Positions 24,801 through 37,300 of a stretch of 64,000 nucleotides of DNA are shown here, one piece after another. Both the position numbers and the translations under genes were made by a program. How positions within the stretch are numbered: position 1 is the first letter of the stretch; each line of letters begins with the position of its first letter. The stretch is from positions 15,370,625 to 15,434,624 of the forward strand of contig NC_084599.1 in NCBI RefSeq assembly GCF_033807715.1. Direction: 5' to 3'. The stretch comes from Cololabis saira (lineage: Eukaryota; Chordata; Actinopteri; Beloniformes; Belonidae). The notes beneath the pieces are model-generated. The model was not told the DNA's origin, searched no databases, and saw only the letters and a program-made list of their open reading frames with translations.

Positions 24801-27800
24801 ACACTAGTGATGTTCAGAGAACCCACAGACGCTCAGTTCTGTTGATATAAAAGCAGCGACGGACTCACCTGTGAGGCCGATGGTCGAGGAGGGAGGGCTG
24901 GCGGAGGCAGCGGCCAGCCACTTTTCAACCCTGACATAAAGAAATACAAATGACATGATGCCTTTAGTTGCTATCTAAAGTCAGATTGCACTTTATAAAT
25001 AAAACTATAGCTCCTGCATTTAAAAACAAAAACAAAAAAATCACAACCTGATTTGCATTCCTGGTAACTCCCACTATTCAAACAATAAAAAAGCTCATAA
25101 ACGAGACGTGACGGTGCAGCTGGAGGCCACGCCGCAGCCCCGAGCAACTCATGATGTCACTTTGTGAGTGGGAAGAGTTTTGGCTCCGGCTGTGGATGGG
25201 GGTCGTACCTGGCGCTCCCTGCTGGAGGAGTTTGTTGAGGTCCAGAGACGAGGCCCGGGAGTGGGTTTTCTGTGGTCGCGGCGGGGGCGTGGGGGGCTCC
25301 TCTGTTTTCTTGGCATCTTCGATAGAAGTGCTGGAGTACGACCTGGAGGTGAAATGGTGTGGGTGGCACCAGCGAGGTTATTAATGAGCTGCACGGGGTG
25401 ATAAAACACTGTTGAATCCAGTCCTGTGTGATAATCAATCAAGCCGTGGTCACCTTGGTCTAGTTTTTGTCCTCATCTGCGGGTCCAGCTCCTGAGGTGG
25501 CTCTGCGAGGAAGAACACATATCAAACATCGGTGTTTCAGCCTCTTAGTCTTGTTTGAGTGGTTGCAAATGAGAAGCAACTACTTCCCTCCAGCCACAAG
25601 CTGTAATTTCATTTGGGAAACACAGCTTCACCAATCCTACACGTGACGGTCGCTGACGTTACTGTCGCTGCTTTTATTACTGACAACCCACGCGCTCGCA
25701 AAAAAGCTCGCAAAAAAAAAAAAAAAAAAATCACAGCTCAATGAAGCTCACCTTTCAACCAAGAGGAAATATCCCAAACCGAGTCAAAGCACTGAGAGAA
25801 GCACCTCAAAACGCCATTGATGTCAACAAAGCAACAAAGAGAGCTGATTTATTTTCACATCTCACCTGGCCGGTGGGGAAATGCCCACGGCTGTTGAGCC
25901 CGTTTCTCTTGAGATGTGGGCAAACCTTTCACGCCTGCATCTGTAGACACAGTAACCAAGAAACCAGAGTGTACACAACGTCTGCTCAAATTATCGAGGA
26001 AATGACGTGTTTATTTTGTTTCAGCAGTGCATAAACTGATGCAGCAGACGTATTTGATTGTTTCCGTCTTTTTTCATGGTCCAGTTTGATCACAGAAGTG
26101 GAATTTTCTATGTGTCTGTTTAATGTTTGTGTGTCCACAAACTTGTGAGCAATATAAGAAACTAATGTGCTGCTGTTTTCTATTGATGTTCTTAAAATAA
26201 AAACGGAGAACATCCCAGTTACACTCATTTTGTGCTTGCAACCATTTTCTATCTGATTTTAAAATGTGAAGCATTTTCCGATACATTTCTAAACTGAATT
26301 TAAAAAGGGTATTTTTAACCTTATATTTACCTTGTTTACTGGAATCATCTTCTAAATCTGGTTTTACTGTGGGCAAGTTTGGCGGATGACTCTCCATGAT
26401 GCTGCGATCCTGGGAAAAAACACAAAAAAAACAGGCATAGTGCAACATAAAACACCATCGCTGCAGGAATAATATGATGTTCTAGTTTATTTAATGAAGT
26501 ACAAGTTTCTAATTAAAACGAAGTGATGGTGAGACCCAGCAGGATTCTCTCATCTACAGTTCGTTATCGCCCCCTAGAGGCGCTAAGGTGCAAGTTCATA
26601 TAATGTTAAAAAAGCAAGCAGGATGAGAGCATGGTTTTCCTTATAAAGTTTATGCTCTTACCATCTGACAGGGCCTGGGCTCTGTGTCCTCAAAGACTAT
26701 CAAAGGCTCTGCACTCTGCCAAAACCCCAGAGCAAGGTTTCAAGAGCTTAATCATGAAGTACAGCTTTCACACACACACAACGCTGTTGCAGGTGCGTCC
26801 CTTACTTCAGGAGTGCCGGGGATGTCCTCCTCGTGCAGGAAGCCGGGCTGCAGGCTGGGAGGGAGCGTCTCTGGGAGAGGGTAGCCGTTCTTACGCGCCA
26901 CAATCAAGTGGAAGGCTATGCAGAACTCAGAGAAAGTGAGCGCCCCGTCTCGATCAACGTCACTCAGCTCCCTGAAAAACAGAGAAAAGAAATCTGCAGC
27001 TTTTGATCTGAAGAGAAAATCTCAAACAAGAATCCTGATTGTTTTATCATGGAATTTTGTTAATATTTTGCTTTTAAAAAGAAATATTAAATTTAATACA
27101 GAATTTTAGGGATTTACTTGATAGAACATCTAGAACTAAAAACCTGATTCCAGTGCAGTCGGCTGATGAGTGTTCACTTTTTTGTTCCCCATAATTTCCA
27201 GCTGACACGATGTGCTCAGACCTGAGCCAGCGACTTTTTCCTTTTTAGAATTATTTCAGTGGAAGTATATGAATAAAATTTCAATTTTCATAGTGTGTTA
27301 CCTCCAAAAAAAAATAAAAATAAAGCTCTGCTTTTGCACATTAGACAAGCATCATACGCTTTTTGTTTTAAAGTAAATTATAAAAAGAAAAAACTTCATA
27401 GAATTGCAGGGACTACAAACTAATTTAAAATATTTCTATTGAGCTATACTAACCAACAAAGTGGCTTTTATGCTAAAACAAAACCTGTTGTATTCCTGTA
27501 TCAGGGTTTATACAGCAATCCTTATGTTAAATTTAATACCAATTTAATACCTTTTTCACTACCTTCAGATTGTGACGTGTTAATCACGGATCTTTTAACA
27601 TTAATACAGATTTTGACCTATAGAACACTATACAGAACAGATTTATAGACTCATTGATGTTGACCAGATGTTTCACATTTATTTCACTTTGTGAATGACA
27701 ATAAAATAGACTGCTTAAAATGTAAAAGGTAAAAAATAATACCAATTTAAAAAAAAATAATACCTCTGACAGTGAATTTAACACTTTTAATGGCCTTAAA

Positions 27801-28948
27801 TTTGGCCATTTTCATTTATCACTTTTTAATACTTTTTAAAACCCTGCGGAAACCCTGTGTATTCAACATTCAGGCATGAGTGCTATCGCTTCAGCACATT
27901 CTCAATACATCAAATTGTGTGTTTTCAGATTAACAGATGAGATTTAAATCAGATTTCTTCTAATCAATCACAGCCTTTATCTCAGTGGAAACAGTGACTC
28001 ATGTAAACAGCACTTGCCACCTGATTTGAGCCGTGCACGCACAAGGATATTATTTAGACGGAAGGCAGTGAGGTTATTTATTCAGACTGAGGTCGCTTTT
28101 GTTCCTCAGCGCTCTCTCATTTCTTTTGTATTAAAATCATCTGTGAACTTTGTCCGCTGCTAGTTTATGATCAGAGAAACAAAGTATGGTCTACGTGCTT
28201 AGATGGTATACAGAACACTGACATCATGAATAATTTACACTCACATATGAAGCACTCACATACCTGGTCACGAGCGCTGCCAACTGTTTCCAATCAAATG
28301 TAGCTCAAAGCTGCTTTGAGTCCTTTAGTTTGGATATTTATAACATGTTCTGCCTTCTGTCTAGTGGCGATCGTTTTATTATCACTTGCTTCTCTTTTTC
28401 TATACATGTTGGTATATAGTGTGTTTTACATGTACTATAACTCACACGTTTGTGAGGTGGAACCAGTCTAATATCTAGAAAACCAGTTCAGTAAGAAACT
28501 ATTGAAAACCTTTCTCAGCACGTGATCTGCTCTGATAAAATCCACATCTTAAAACTGCAGATTCATCTGAGAAAAACAGCGCCGACGTGAGTAAAGAACA
28601 ACGCGTATCTGTGCTGTATTGGCACACGGATTGATAACCATCTCTTTAATTAGCTTCCTCTAGCGATGTGTTTGTTTTGTTGGGAACAAGCTGTCCATAC
28701 AAACAGGTTAGTAATTCAAGATAAGCTACATTTTCTCTCTGTGTCCTTAAAAACAATTTATGGTTGAAGATGGATCTTATTTTAACTGAAAAAAAGCTAA
28801 TTTTTACTCAATTTTATGTCTCTGTGCTACCTACTTTAGTACAAACACAAACGCTTTCACTCTTGTTGTTCAGCCGTATAAAAAATAAGCACATTTCCCA
28901 ACATGACAGCCTTTTATATTTATATATATATATATATATAATATATAA

Positions 28949-28993
<45 letters not shown>

Positions 28994-31287
28994 TATTAAG
29001 ATGTATTTTCAAGTTCAGACTGTCTTTATTCAGAGACCTTCATCAACCAGTTAAAAATAGCTTGTGGTGACTGATGCATAAGGATAAGACGTGCTTTTTC
29101 TGTCTCTGTTAAAAACCCTAGCGACTCCAGAGCAGTACCAGGACAGGCGTAACAGCGAGTTAGTGCTTACCAGATGTGGGACAGCTCTGGTATTGGAAGC
29201 TTGGATTTAGTGAAAAAGTTCTTTGCCACGCCACCTGCAAACAAAACGACACAAAACAAAACACATCGAACAGGGCTACAACAGCTTAATTTGATGATTT
29301 TCAGTTATAAACAGACGGTGGGTAATTTGATACCCAGGATCAGAGCTTCCAGGTCAGGCTGCAGGGTTTTGAATTGATTTGTGTAATAGTCCAGCTGTTC
29401 CTCTGTGATCCTCCAGGGGTCGCTGTCAGAACTGTCCTCCACATCCTGCTGATCACTTTCCTGGGCCTAAACGGACGGAGAGAGACGCAAAAGAAGACAA
29501 GGCTAAACATAGTCCAAATAAACAACACACAAATGATACTGCCCCTAAAATATGCAGTATATGCATTAAAGCAAAAAAAAACAAAAAAAACAACAACAAC
29601 CTGCCTGTACCTGAGCCAACGCCGAATGCTCTATGGGTTTGTTACCATAGTGACTGGGTGAAGAGTGCTGCTCCGGCTGAACGATTGACCTCAAGGAATG
29701 TTTGCTTTCATAAGCTGAAGGACAAGAGAGAGAGAAAACGGCTTTGAAGAGGACAAACCTGAGTCTGACATGCTGTGGTTTCCTGCTGTTTACTACATCA
29801 GACCCAAGCAAATGAAAGGTCAAAGGTCAATCAGTGCATGCTGGCAAAAGCAGGCTGCAAAAATGCAGTGATTATGTCATTTAAAGGGGACCTATTATGA
29901 AAAACATGTTTTTTCTGGCTTTAACAAATATAAAGTGGTCTCTCCTCAGCCTGCCAACTCAGAGAAGGAGGAAAGCAACCAAATTCTGCAGTGTCTGTAC
30001 AGCCGCCCGGATGATCCATCCAGTGTGATGTGACTTCTACGAGCCGTTCAGATTCTGCTCCCGTCGTTACGTAATGACGGGAGTGATTTACATAGATTGG
30101 CCTCCGATGCGTGAAACCACGCCCACAACTAACTCCACCGGTCGGAGCTTCCGCCATTTTTTCGTAGCGGTGTATCGCGTCATTCAGGCAGCCAATCAGC
30201 ACAGAGCCTCATTATCATAGCCCCGCCCACTCAGAATCCTGCATAGATAATGAGGTTAGAGAATGGGAAGATAAAGACATGGCTCAGAGGCTGAATTTAT
30301 TTAGCAAAAACAATCAAAAGCTTGTTTTTAAGACATTCAAGGCCTGTTTAAAATAGGTATTAGTTGCCATAATAGGTCCCCTTTAAGTTTACTTCCAATT
30401 GCAACAAGAAGTATACAAACAAACAACTGACACACTTGTGAACAAGAACGTGTGAAGATGCCTTACTGATCTGCGTGTCGACCCCGTTTCTGTGCTTGGC
30501 GACAGGATAACCGCGGTAGGTCAGCGGAGAGCGAGGCGGTGAGCTACATGGAGATGGAGCCTCCTACCAAAACAGGTGAAGTAAGAATATTGGTTATTCT
30601 CTCACATGCAACTACACGTTACCTCTATACGTGGCCAGGAGTTACTCTGAAAGCACAAGTGTGTCAAAGTGTGCTTTCCTGCAACGAGACCTGGCCGGAG
30701 CGAACTTTCTCCTTCCTGGCATCTTGTGCGATTATGCATCGTGACTAGGGATGGGTGATATTTTACCGTTCACGATAAAGAAATTCCCCACGGTAAGAAT
30801 TTGTCATCTCGCGGTAAAAACGATAACTTCCCGTTGATGACGTTTTTGTGTGAAGCTGATTTATGGAAGGAAGGAAGGAAGGAAGGAAGGAAGGAAGGAA
30901 GGAAGGAAGGAAGGAAGGAAGGAAGGAAGGAAATGAACCTGAAAGAAAGAAAGAAAGAATGAAATGAGCCTGAAAGAAAGAAAGAAAGAATGAAATGAGC
31001 CTGAAAGAAAGAAAGAAAGAATGAAATGAGCCTGAAAGAAAGAGAAAGAAAGAATGAAATGAGCCTGAAAGAAAGAGAAAGAAAGAAAGAAAGAAATGAG
31101 CCTGAAAAAAAGAAGGAAATGAGTCAGAAAGAAAGAACGAAAGAAATAAGGCAAAAAGAAAGAAACAAAGAAAGAAAGAAATTAGGCAAAAAGAAAGAAA
31201 GAAAGTAATGAGGCAAAAAGAAAGAAAGAAAGAAATGAGGCAGAAAGAAAGAAAGAAAGAAATGAGGCAGAAAGAAAGAAATGAGGC

Positions 31288-31378
<91 letters not shown>

Positions 31379-34300
31379 GATAGATTTATAGTTGAAAAGA
31401 TGGAGTTGAATTGGTATTTTTTTTATCGTCATTTTTATCGTTATCGGGATAAATGCCAGAAATTATCGTGATACATTTTTTAGTGCATACCGCCCATCCC
31501 TAATCGTGACTCCTTAAGGCCACCAGAGAGTACGCTCTGAGATGTCGATACCATAACTGTAGACATTGATAACAAACGCTGACCCTACGACTAACAAGTC
31601 AGAAAAAGCTTGGTTCCTACATTCCTACATTACATTTGAGCTACTGCAGCCACACTTGGCTTCAAGTTCAGGTTTGACTTGTTAAACTGAATAAGGCCTT
31701 TATTTCCCTCATCTCTCATCAGAAAGTCATTTCAACGGTAATCATTATATCTCACTTTGCCCCTCAAGGCCGTGCTAAGCAGCTGCACAAAAACAGATCT
31801 GAGCACTGAGCAGCACTCCACCCCTGCAGCTCAAACACAGAAATTCACAGTCATGTGAAAAAGAAAGCACAGCCTCTTTTCTCAGGTTTTACATGTCAGA
31901 CAAAGATAATCTGGCCATGCAGGTCCTAGAGTAAGAGAACTACCACCTCAGGTGAACAACAGCACATAGGAAATTACACTGTGTCATATTTTATTGAATA
32001 AAAACTGAGTCAAAATCCAGAAAGTTGCAGCCAGGTACTACTAATCGAATTCACTTCATAAATTCTCCATCAAGAAAGAGCAAGCACATTAACATGAAGA
32101 ACATGGACTGAAGCAACTGTTGCCTATCAAACTGCTGCTGTAAGGGCATGTTCTACAATTGTACATGGAGAAATATTATTCACACTGTAAGTGCACACCC
32201 AGGAAACTTCATCCCAAAGACCTGAAAGTGCTCAGATAGCAAAATAGAAAGGAAAATAACTTGCCTCCCCTTGTTAAAACTTTACTGATCCTTGAACTGA
32301 GATATGATCTGAATTGTGATCTCTTTCAGCTTTTTCTCACACTCTTCAAACCACAGTTAGTATCCCAAGAGTTAAAATGCACAGATACAAATCAGAAATC
32401 GACTGTACAAGTGTGGTTTGTTTGGAAAGGATGCCAGGAAAAAGCTCTCTAAAAACAACAGGGATGGTCGTGGGTGTTGTGTCTGGTGAAAACTAAACAC
32501 AGCCTATCAGTACAAACACCACATGGTAAAGATCTAGGCTTGCCATGCAGCCACAGAACCGGGCAGTGTATCCAGATGTATTTGAGAGTAATATGCGAGG
32601 CTTAACAGCTAAAGTTTGGTGAAAAAGTGGGTCATGCAAAAGAACAATGATCCGGGCACACCGGGAAATCTACTACTAAATGACTGAAACTGAAAAGAAT
32701 CAAGGGCTTTTCAATGGGCTAGCGTCCAGGACTTGAAGAGGACATGAAGAGAGCTGCAGACACACTGATGCCCACAGATGTGAATGAACAGAAGCAAAAA
32801 CTGGAAGAGAGGAAAGGGTCAACATTCCTCCAGAACAATGAGAGGGATTGTTAATGTCATACAGAAACAGGTTACTTGTAGTTCATCCAAGCTGCTGGCT
32901 CACGGGGGGAACCTTTCCACTTACAACTTCAGTATTTGGATTGTGTAATTGACAGATTAATAATGACACTGTTGTTGTTCCTGACATGTAAACCCTCAGA
33001 AATGAGAGGACACTGTCTTTCTCACATAAGTGTCCATCAGACAAAGCATTCAACAGTACGTTCAGGCTTCACCTTTTTGTCTGCAATGTTCTCCAGGTGT
33101 CTAAAGGTGCTCCTGTCTGCCGGGGTCCAGGAGACAGAGGCGGCTGCAGAGCCGCACGGACCCCCCTGAGCATCCGCGCTGGCAGGAACGGCTGGGTATC
33201 GCATCTCAGACTCATTCTTCAGCCCCACAAATCTGGGCAGAGGTAGATCTGCGGAGATGATATTAAGATTTGATTTCTAATTTACCTTGACATAGGGCTG
33301 GGCGATATGGACCAAAAGTCATATCTCGATATTTTCTAGCTGAATGACGATACTCGATATATATCGATATTTTTTCTGTGCCATAATTGGGGTTTCCCCC
33401 AAACCCTTATAGCATAGCATCTCTGTTAGCTTCATTTTTTTCTGAGGCAAACCCTTAAAAAAACAGTCAGTTTTAATACAAAGCCTCGTGCCAAATGTCA
33501 CACAGGTACATTTATTAACAGAGGTCTGCACAATATCAAAATGTATAAAACAAATTAAATAAAAATAAACTGCCTGCATATATAGAATAAAAATGCTTCT
33601 TGAATAAAATAAAACAAATATCCCTTTCCTGCATAACAATTAAATTAGAATACACTGTGCAATTAATACAATGTAGACAGTAACAGGCAGACTTTTCCAC
33701 TGAGGTTGACAGTTGTGCAAATGACAAAACATTTGTGCAAATCTCAAATAAAACATTCAAGTCAATTTGTCACAAAATAAGCTATATCAAAATCATAAAA
33801 AAAAAAATATATATATTTTTATTATTTTTTTTTAATAATCGATATAAACGATATTGTCTCGTACCATATCGCGTTTGAAAATATATCGATATATATTAAA
33901 ATCTCGATATATCGCCCAGCCCTACCTTGACAGATTAGTCTTTTCACTGAAACTAAGCAGAAAACCAATAGAAATAAAAAACTAATTAATTTCAAGTTCA
34001 TAGAGAAGATTGGTTTGATGAGCAGCTTGCTGCTTGATGGGCTCTGAAACACCTCGGAGACCGAGGGAATGAATCAGGCTGAGCGTCTTTACAGGACTTC
34101 AAACCGCTCTGCATTTGATCCTCTGAGCACACTTCCACTAATAATCCATCAAGCTATGCAGTGCTATGGGGAAAACAGATTTTACTCTTTGTTCAGAGTG
34201 TGAGTAATTGTGCACTCTTTTAATAAGGGCAAACCCCCTCAGCTGTTTCCACACGACTCCCCCTTCATCCAGATTAGCACAAATCCTGCCACGTTAAGAT

Positions 34301-37300
34301 AATCTGCTGATCCCTTTTTGCTCTCGTAAGTCTCCGAGCAGCTGACTTACTGGTGGTTACGCTCTCCAGGCGGAGGGGCAGACCGGACTGGGCCACTGCG
34401 AGCAGTTTCAGGGCCACGTAGAACTGAGGCGTACCAAAGTAACCCAGATGTTTGGCTCCACATACCTCGGTCACCTGACAGAAAAACGAGAGAACAGCAT
34501 TACGTTTCATGTATGTGTAGTCTATCTGGACACATTCGAACCAAACATGGGCCATAACAATGTTAAAACACACTTGCATAGCGACCTACATGGACTAGAG
34601 GATTGCTCAAGTATATGAGTATTTTAGACCCCAATGAAGAAACCGTAATGTGGGGAAACAGTGTGAAAGGGATAAGGAGCTCAGTGGCATCTGCTCATCC
34701 TGCTCTCTTTTCATTAGAACCACAGTGGCTGTTTTAAGGGGGGGCCAAGAAGATTAGGCGTATGTAGGACAACCAAACAACCAAAACATAATTGAAATAA
34801 TATGCCACAATCTACTGTAGAGTTGCACAATACATAGAAAATGTATCACCATCGCAATATCAACATGCACAATATCAATATTACGAATAATATTGCAATA
34901 AACGATAGTCTATTACTTCAGGTGCCGTCCATTCACACTCTGAATGTCAACATATTTGGCTCTACATGACAAGTGAGATGCAAATCAATATGAAGAGTTG
35001 TTGCAGGGTGCAGGTTTGTATTAATTTCTTACAAAACCATGTTGTTGGACCAGAAATGATACATTTCTTTCTGTATCTGCAAAAGGAAAGGACAATCAGG
35101 GGTCAGCTTGAGCAGCAAAGCACATAGACCTAAGTATATGTTGCAATTTGTATCGCTATTGTAATTTTCAAGTATAATGTTGCATATGGCATGTTTTCCC
35201 AATATTGTCCTGCACAACTTTAGTCATTCAAAGGTAATTTAGAACTGTGTTTATTTATGAACACACGCTCTCCTTCTGTGGATGAACGTGCACGTAGACT
35301 GTAGATACGTGGACGGATCTTTCCAGGAAGCATTTTTGGTATCCATGGCTACGTTACCAGATTCACAGACACACCCACGCTCACAATCAAGCTATTTCTT
35401 CAAGAGTAGAAATCAAACTCTTTTTTATGGTGCAACACCAATGCAGCTTAAATTCACTATAGGCAAGATATTTTTGATTAATTTTGCTGAAGAAAATCTT
35501 TGTGTAATGTAAGGACGACATTACTAGCAAAATTAATTTCTAACAGTGACATTTCACATGCAACTGTACATTTTCCAAAAAATAATGACAATTACCTAAG
35601 CAATGTTAAAGACTAGTTTTAGTTTTTCTATATTATCAACCAAGTGAAGTGGGACATGTACCAGCCTGGGAACGTGGCAATGACCAGCAGTCTGAATGTA
35701 GGTCCCAAAGAAAAGTGCTTGCTGTTTCGTCTTGCTGCAGCCCGAGGTGTATAAACAACATACTGTGGCAGTGTGAATTAAACTGACCCACTGCTGAGTG
35801 ATGCCTCGTGTACTGTTGGAGATGTAGGACGGGTCCGTTTTAACTGATGTGAGTCTTCTCAATATCTTAAGTACTGTACTCTTTTTTCGTGTTTACAACA
35901 TTGTACGCCTGTTTTGGGAGAAATCTCAAATAGGTTCTAGAGTGGTCGGCTGTACCCAAAATGAATCACACACACACTCGCCTTTGCTATAAGATATGAA
36001 TACATTTATTAGCAAAAAAGCAAGCATTTACATAGAAGACATCCACAAAACCAGCAGTTTGCTAGGATAACTCTGCGTCACGTTACCCCCCGCAAATGGC
36101 AGAACAACATACAATATCACTCGTTTGCTAGGATTACGCTACAAGCTATCCCCCGCAAAACAGCAGCAATCATCACAAGGGGCCTGGCCTAAAACTCTTA
36201 CCTCGACACAGAACTGGGAGAGCCGGACAGTCCAAGCAAAGAGCAGCCATCATCAACCCGCCGGGCGTCCTGCACTTCGACCCACGGCAGACTCTCACTG
36301 GACTTCCGCCTTCCCTGTCTTTTATACCTTTCCCTCAGCACCTTGCGGAGGGGGGGGGGGGGGGAAGACCTATTCGCCCCCCGTCCGCAAGCTCTCAAAA
36401 CAAGTTTTGGCTCCCACGGGACCAAAATCCCGTGCGAACCAGGCGCTTTCTCACAGAAAAACAGGCATTTGCTATGATAAGCAGCAGGTGCGTGGCCGAC
36501 TAAAAACTAAAGCTGTGTTTTGGGAACCCAGGGCATCTTCAGGACACAAAACTTATTTTTTCTCACTTCAACGCCTGACATGTGAACCCAGATAAACCTA
36601 TATCCTGTTTTCCCAGTTAGCTCGTAAAAACCTGACTGAGGTTTGACCGCTGCAGACAGACTGACAAAAAAATAAAAGTGTAACAAAGCACTATTCTTCC
36701 TTACAAAGTCTACACAGTGTCTGTGCTGAGACAGACTTGTCTTTTCTGAATAGACAGCGTCTTTTAAATGAAGTTAAAGTTCCTCTCCTACACTGTCCCA
36801 GGAGTCTTTCCAGCAGCTCAGTGAGGTAACGTGGCCTTTATTCACCATAACAAGACCATCTGTTTTCTTGTGGCAACAATGGATTAACGCGAGTTCTCCA
36901 ACACCGATGCATTAGTGCGTCAGGCCTAGTATTGTTCAAACCTACATGAACACACATCTCAGAAAACATTTGCTCTGTCGAGATTACTTTAAATGTCTAA
37001 TGAGAATGAGAGGTCGTCTGAGTGCATGAGGCACAAAAGTGCCTTTTAGTCGAGGAAAGAACAGCTACAACAACTCTGTTCTCCTGAGAGGCTGAGGACG
37101 CGGTGAAGGTCAGGGCTGCAGTGTTAGCGAGTGCACGCCAGGTTGAGAGAGAGGCCGGTGACGAGATTATTCAGGAGCAACGGCGAAGGCCTTGAGGAAC
37201 CAGACTGGTTCTTCTGGTTAACGCATGTCACGTCACCAAGGGACTCACGAATGCCTCGTTTAGAGTTCGGTTGAGGAAATTAAGTTTGAACATCTTTCAC

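Noticed and set aside
30861..31471. Long Lys/Glu/Arg and Phe/Leu/Ser frames
   Set aside because: Pure translation artefact of the GGAA/GAAA repeat.
32000..32960. Possible transposase relic in reps2 intron 3
   Set aside because: A short run resembling a QNNDP-type motif occurs near 32635-32660, but the flanks give no consistent frame or ends.
36125..36595. 156-codon plus-strand open frame
   Set aside because: Antisense to the probable solo LTR; includes the G-run translated as poly-Gly; no family resemblance.
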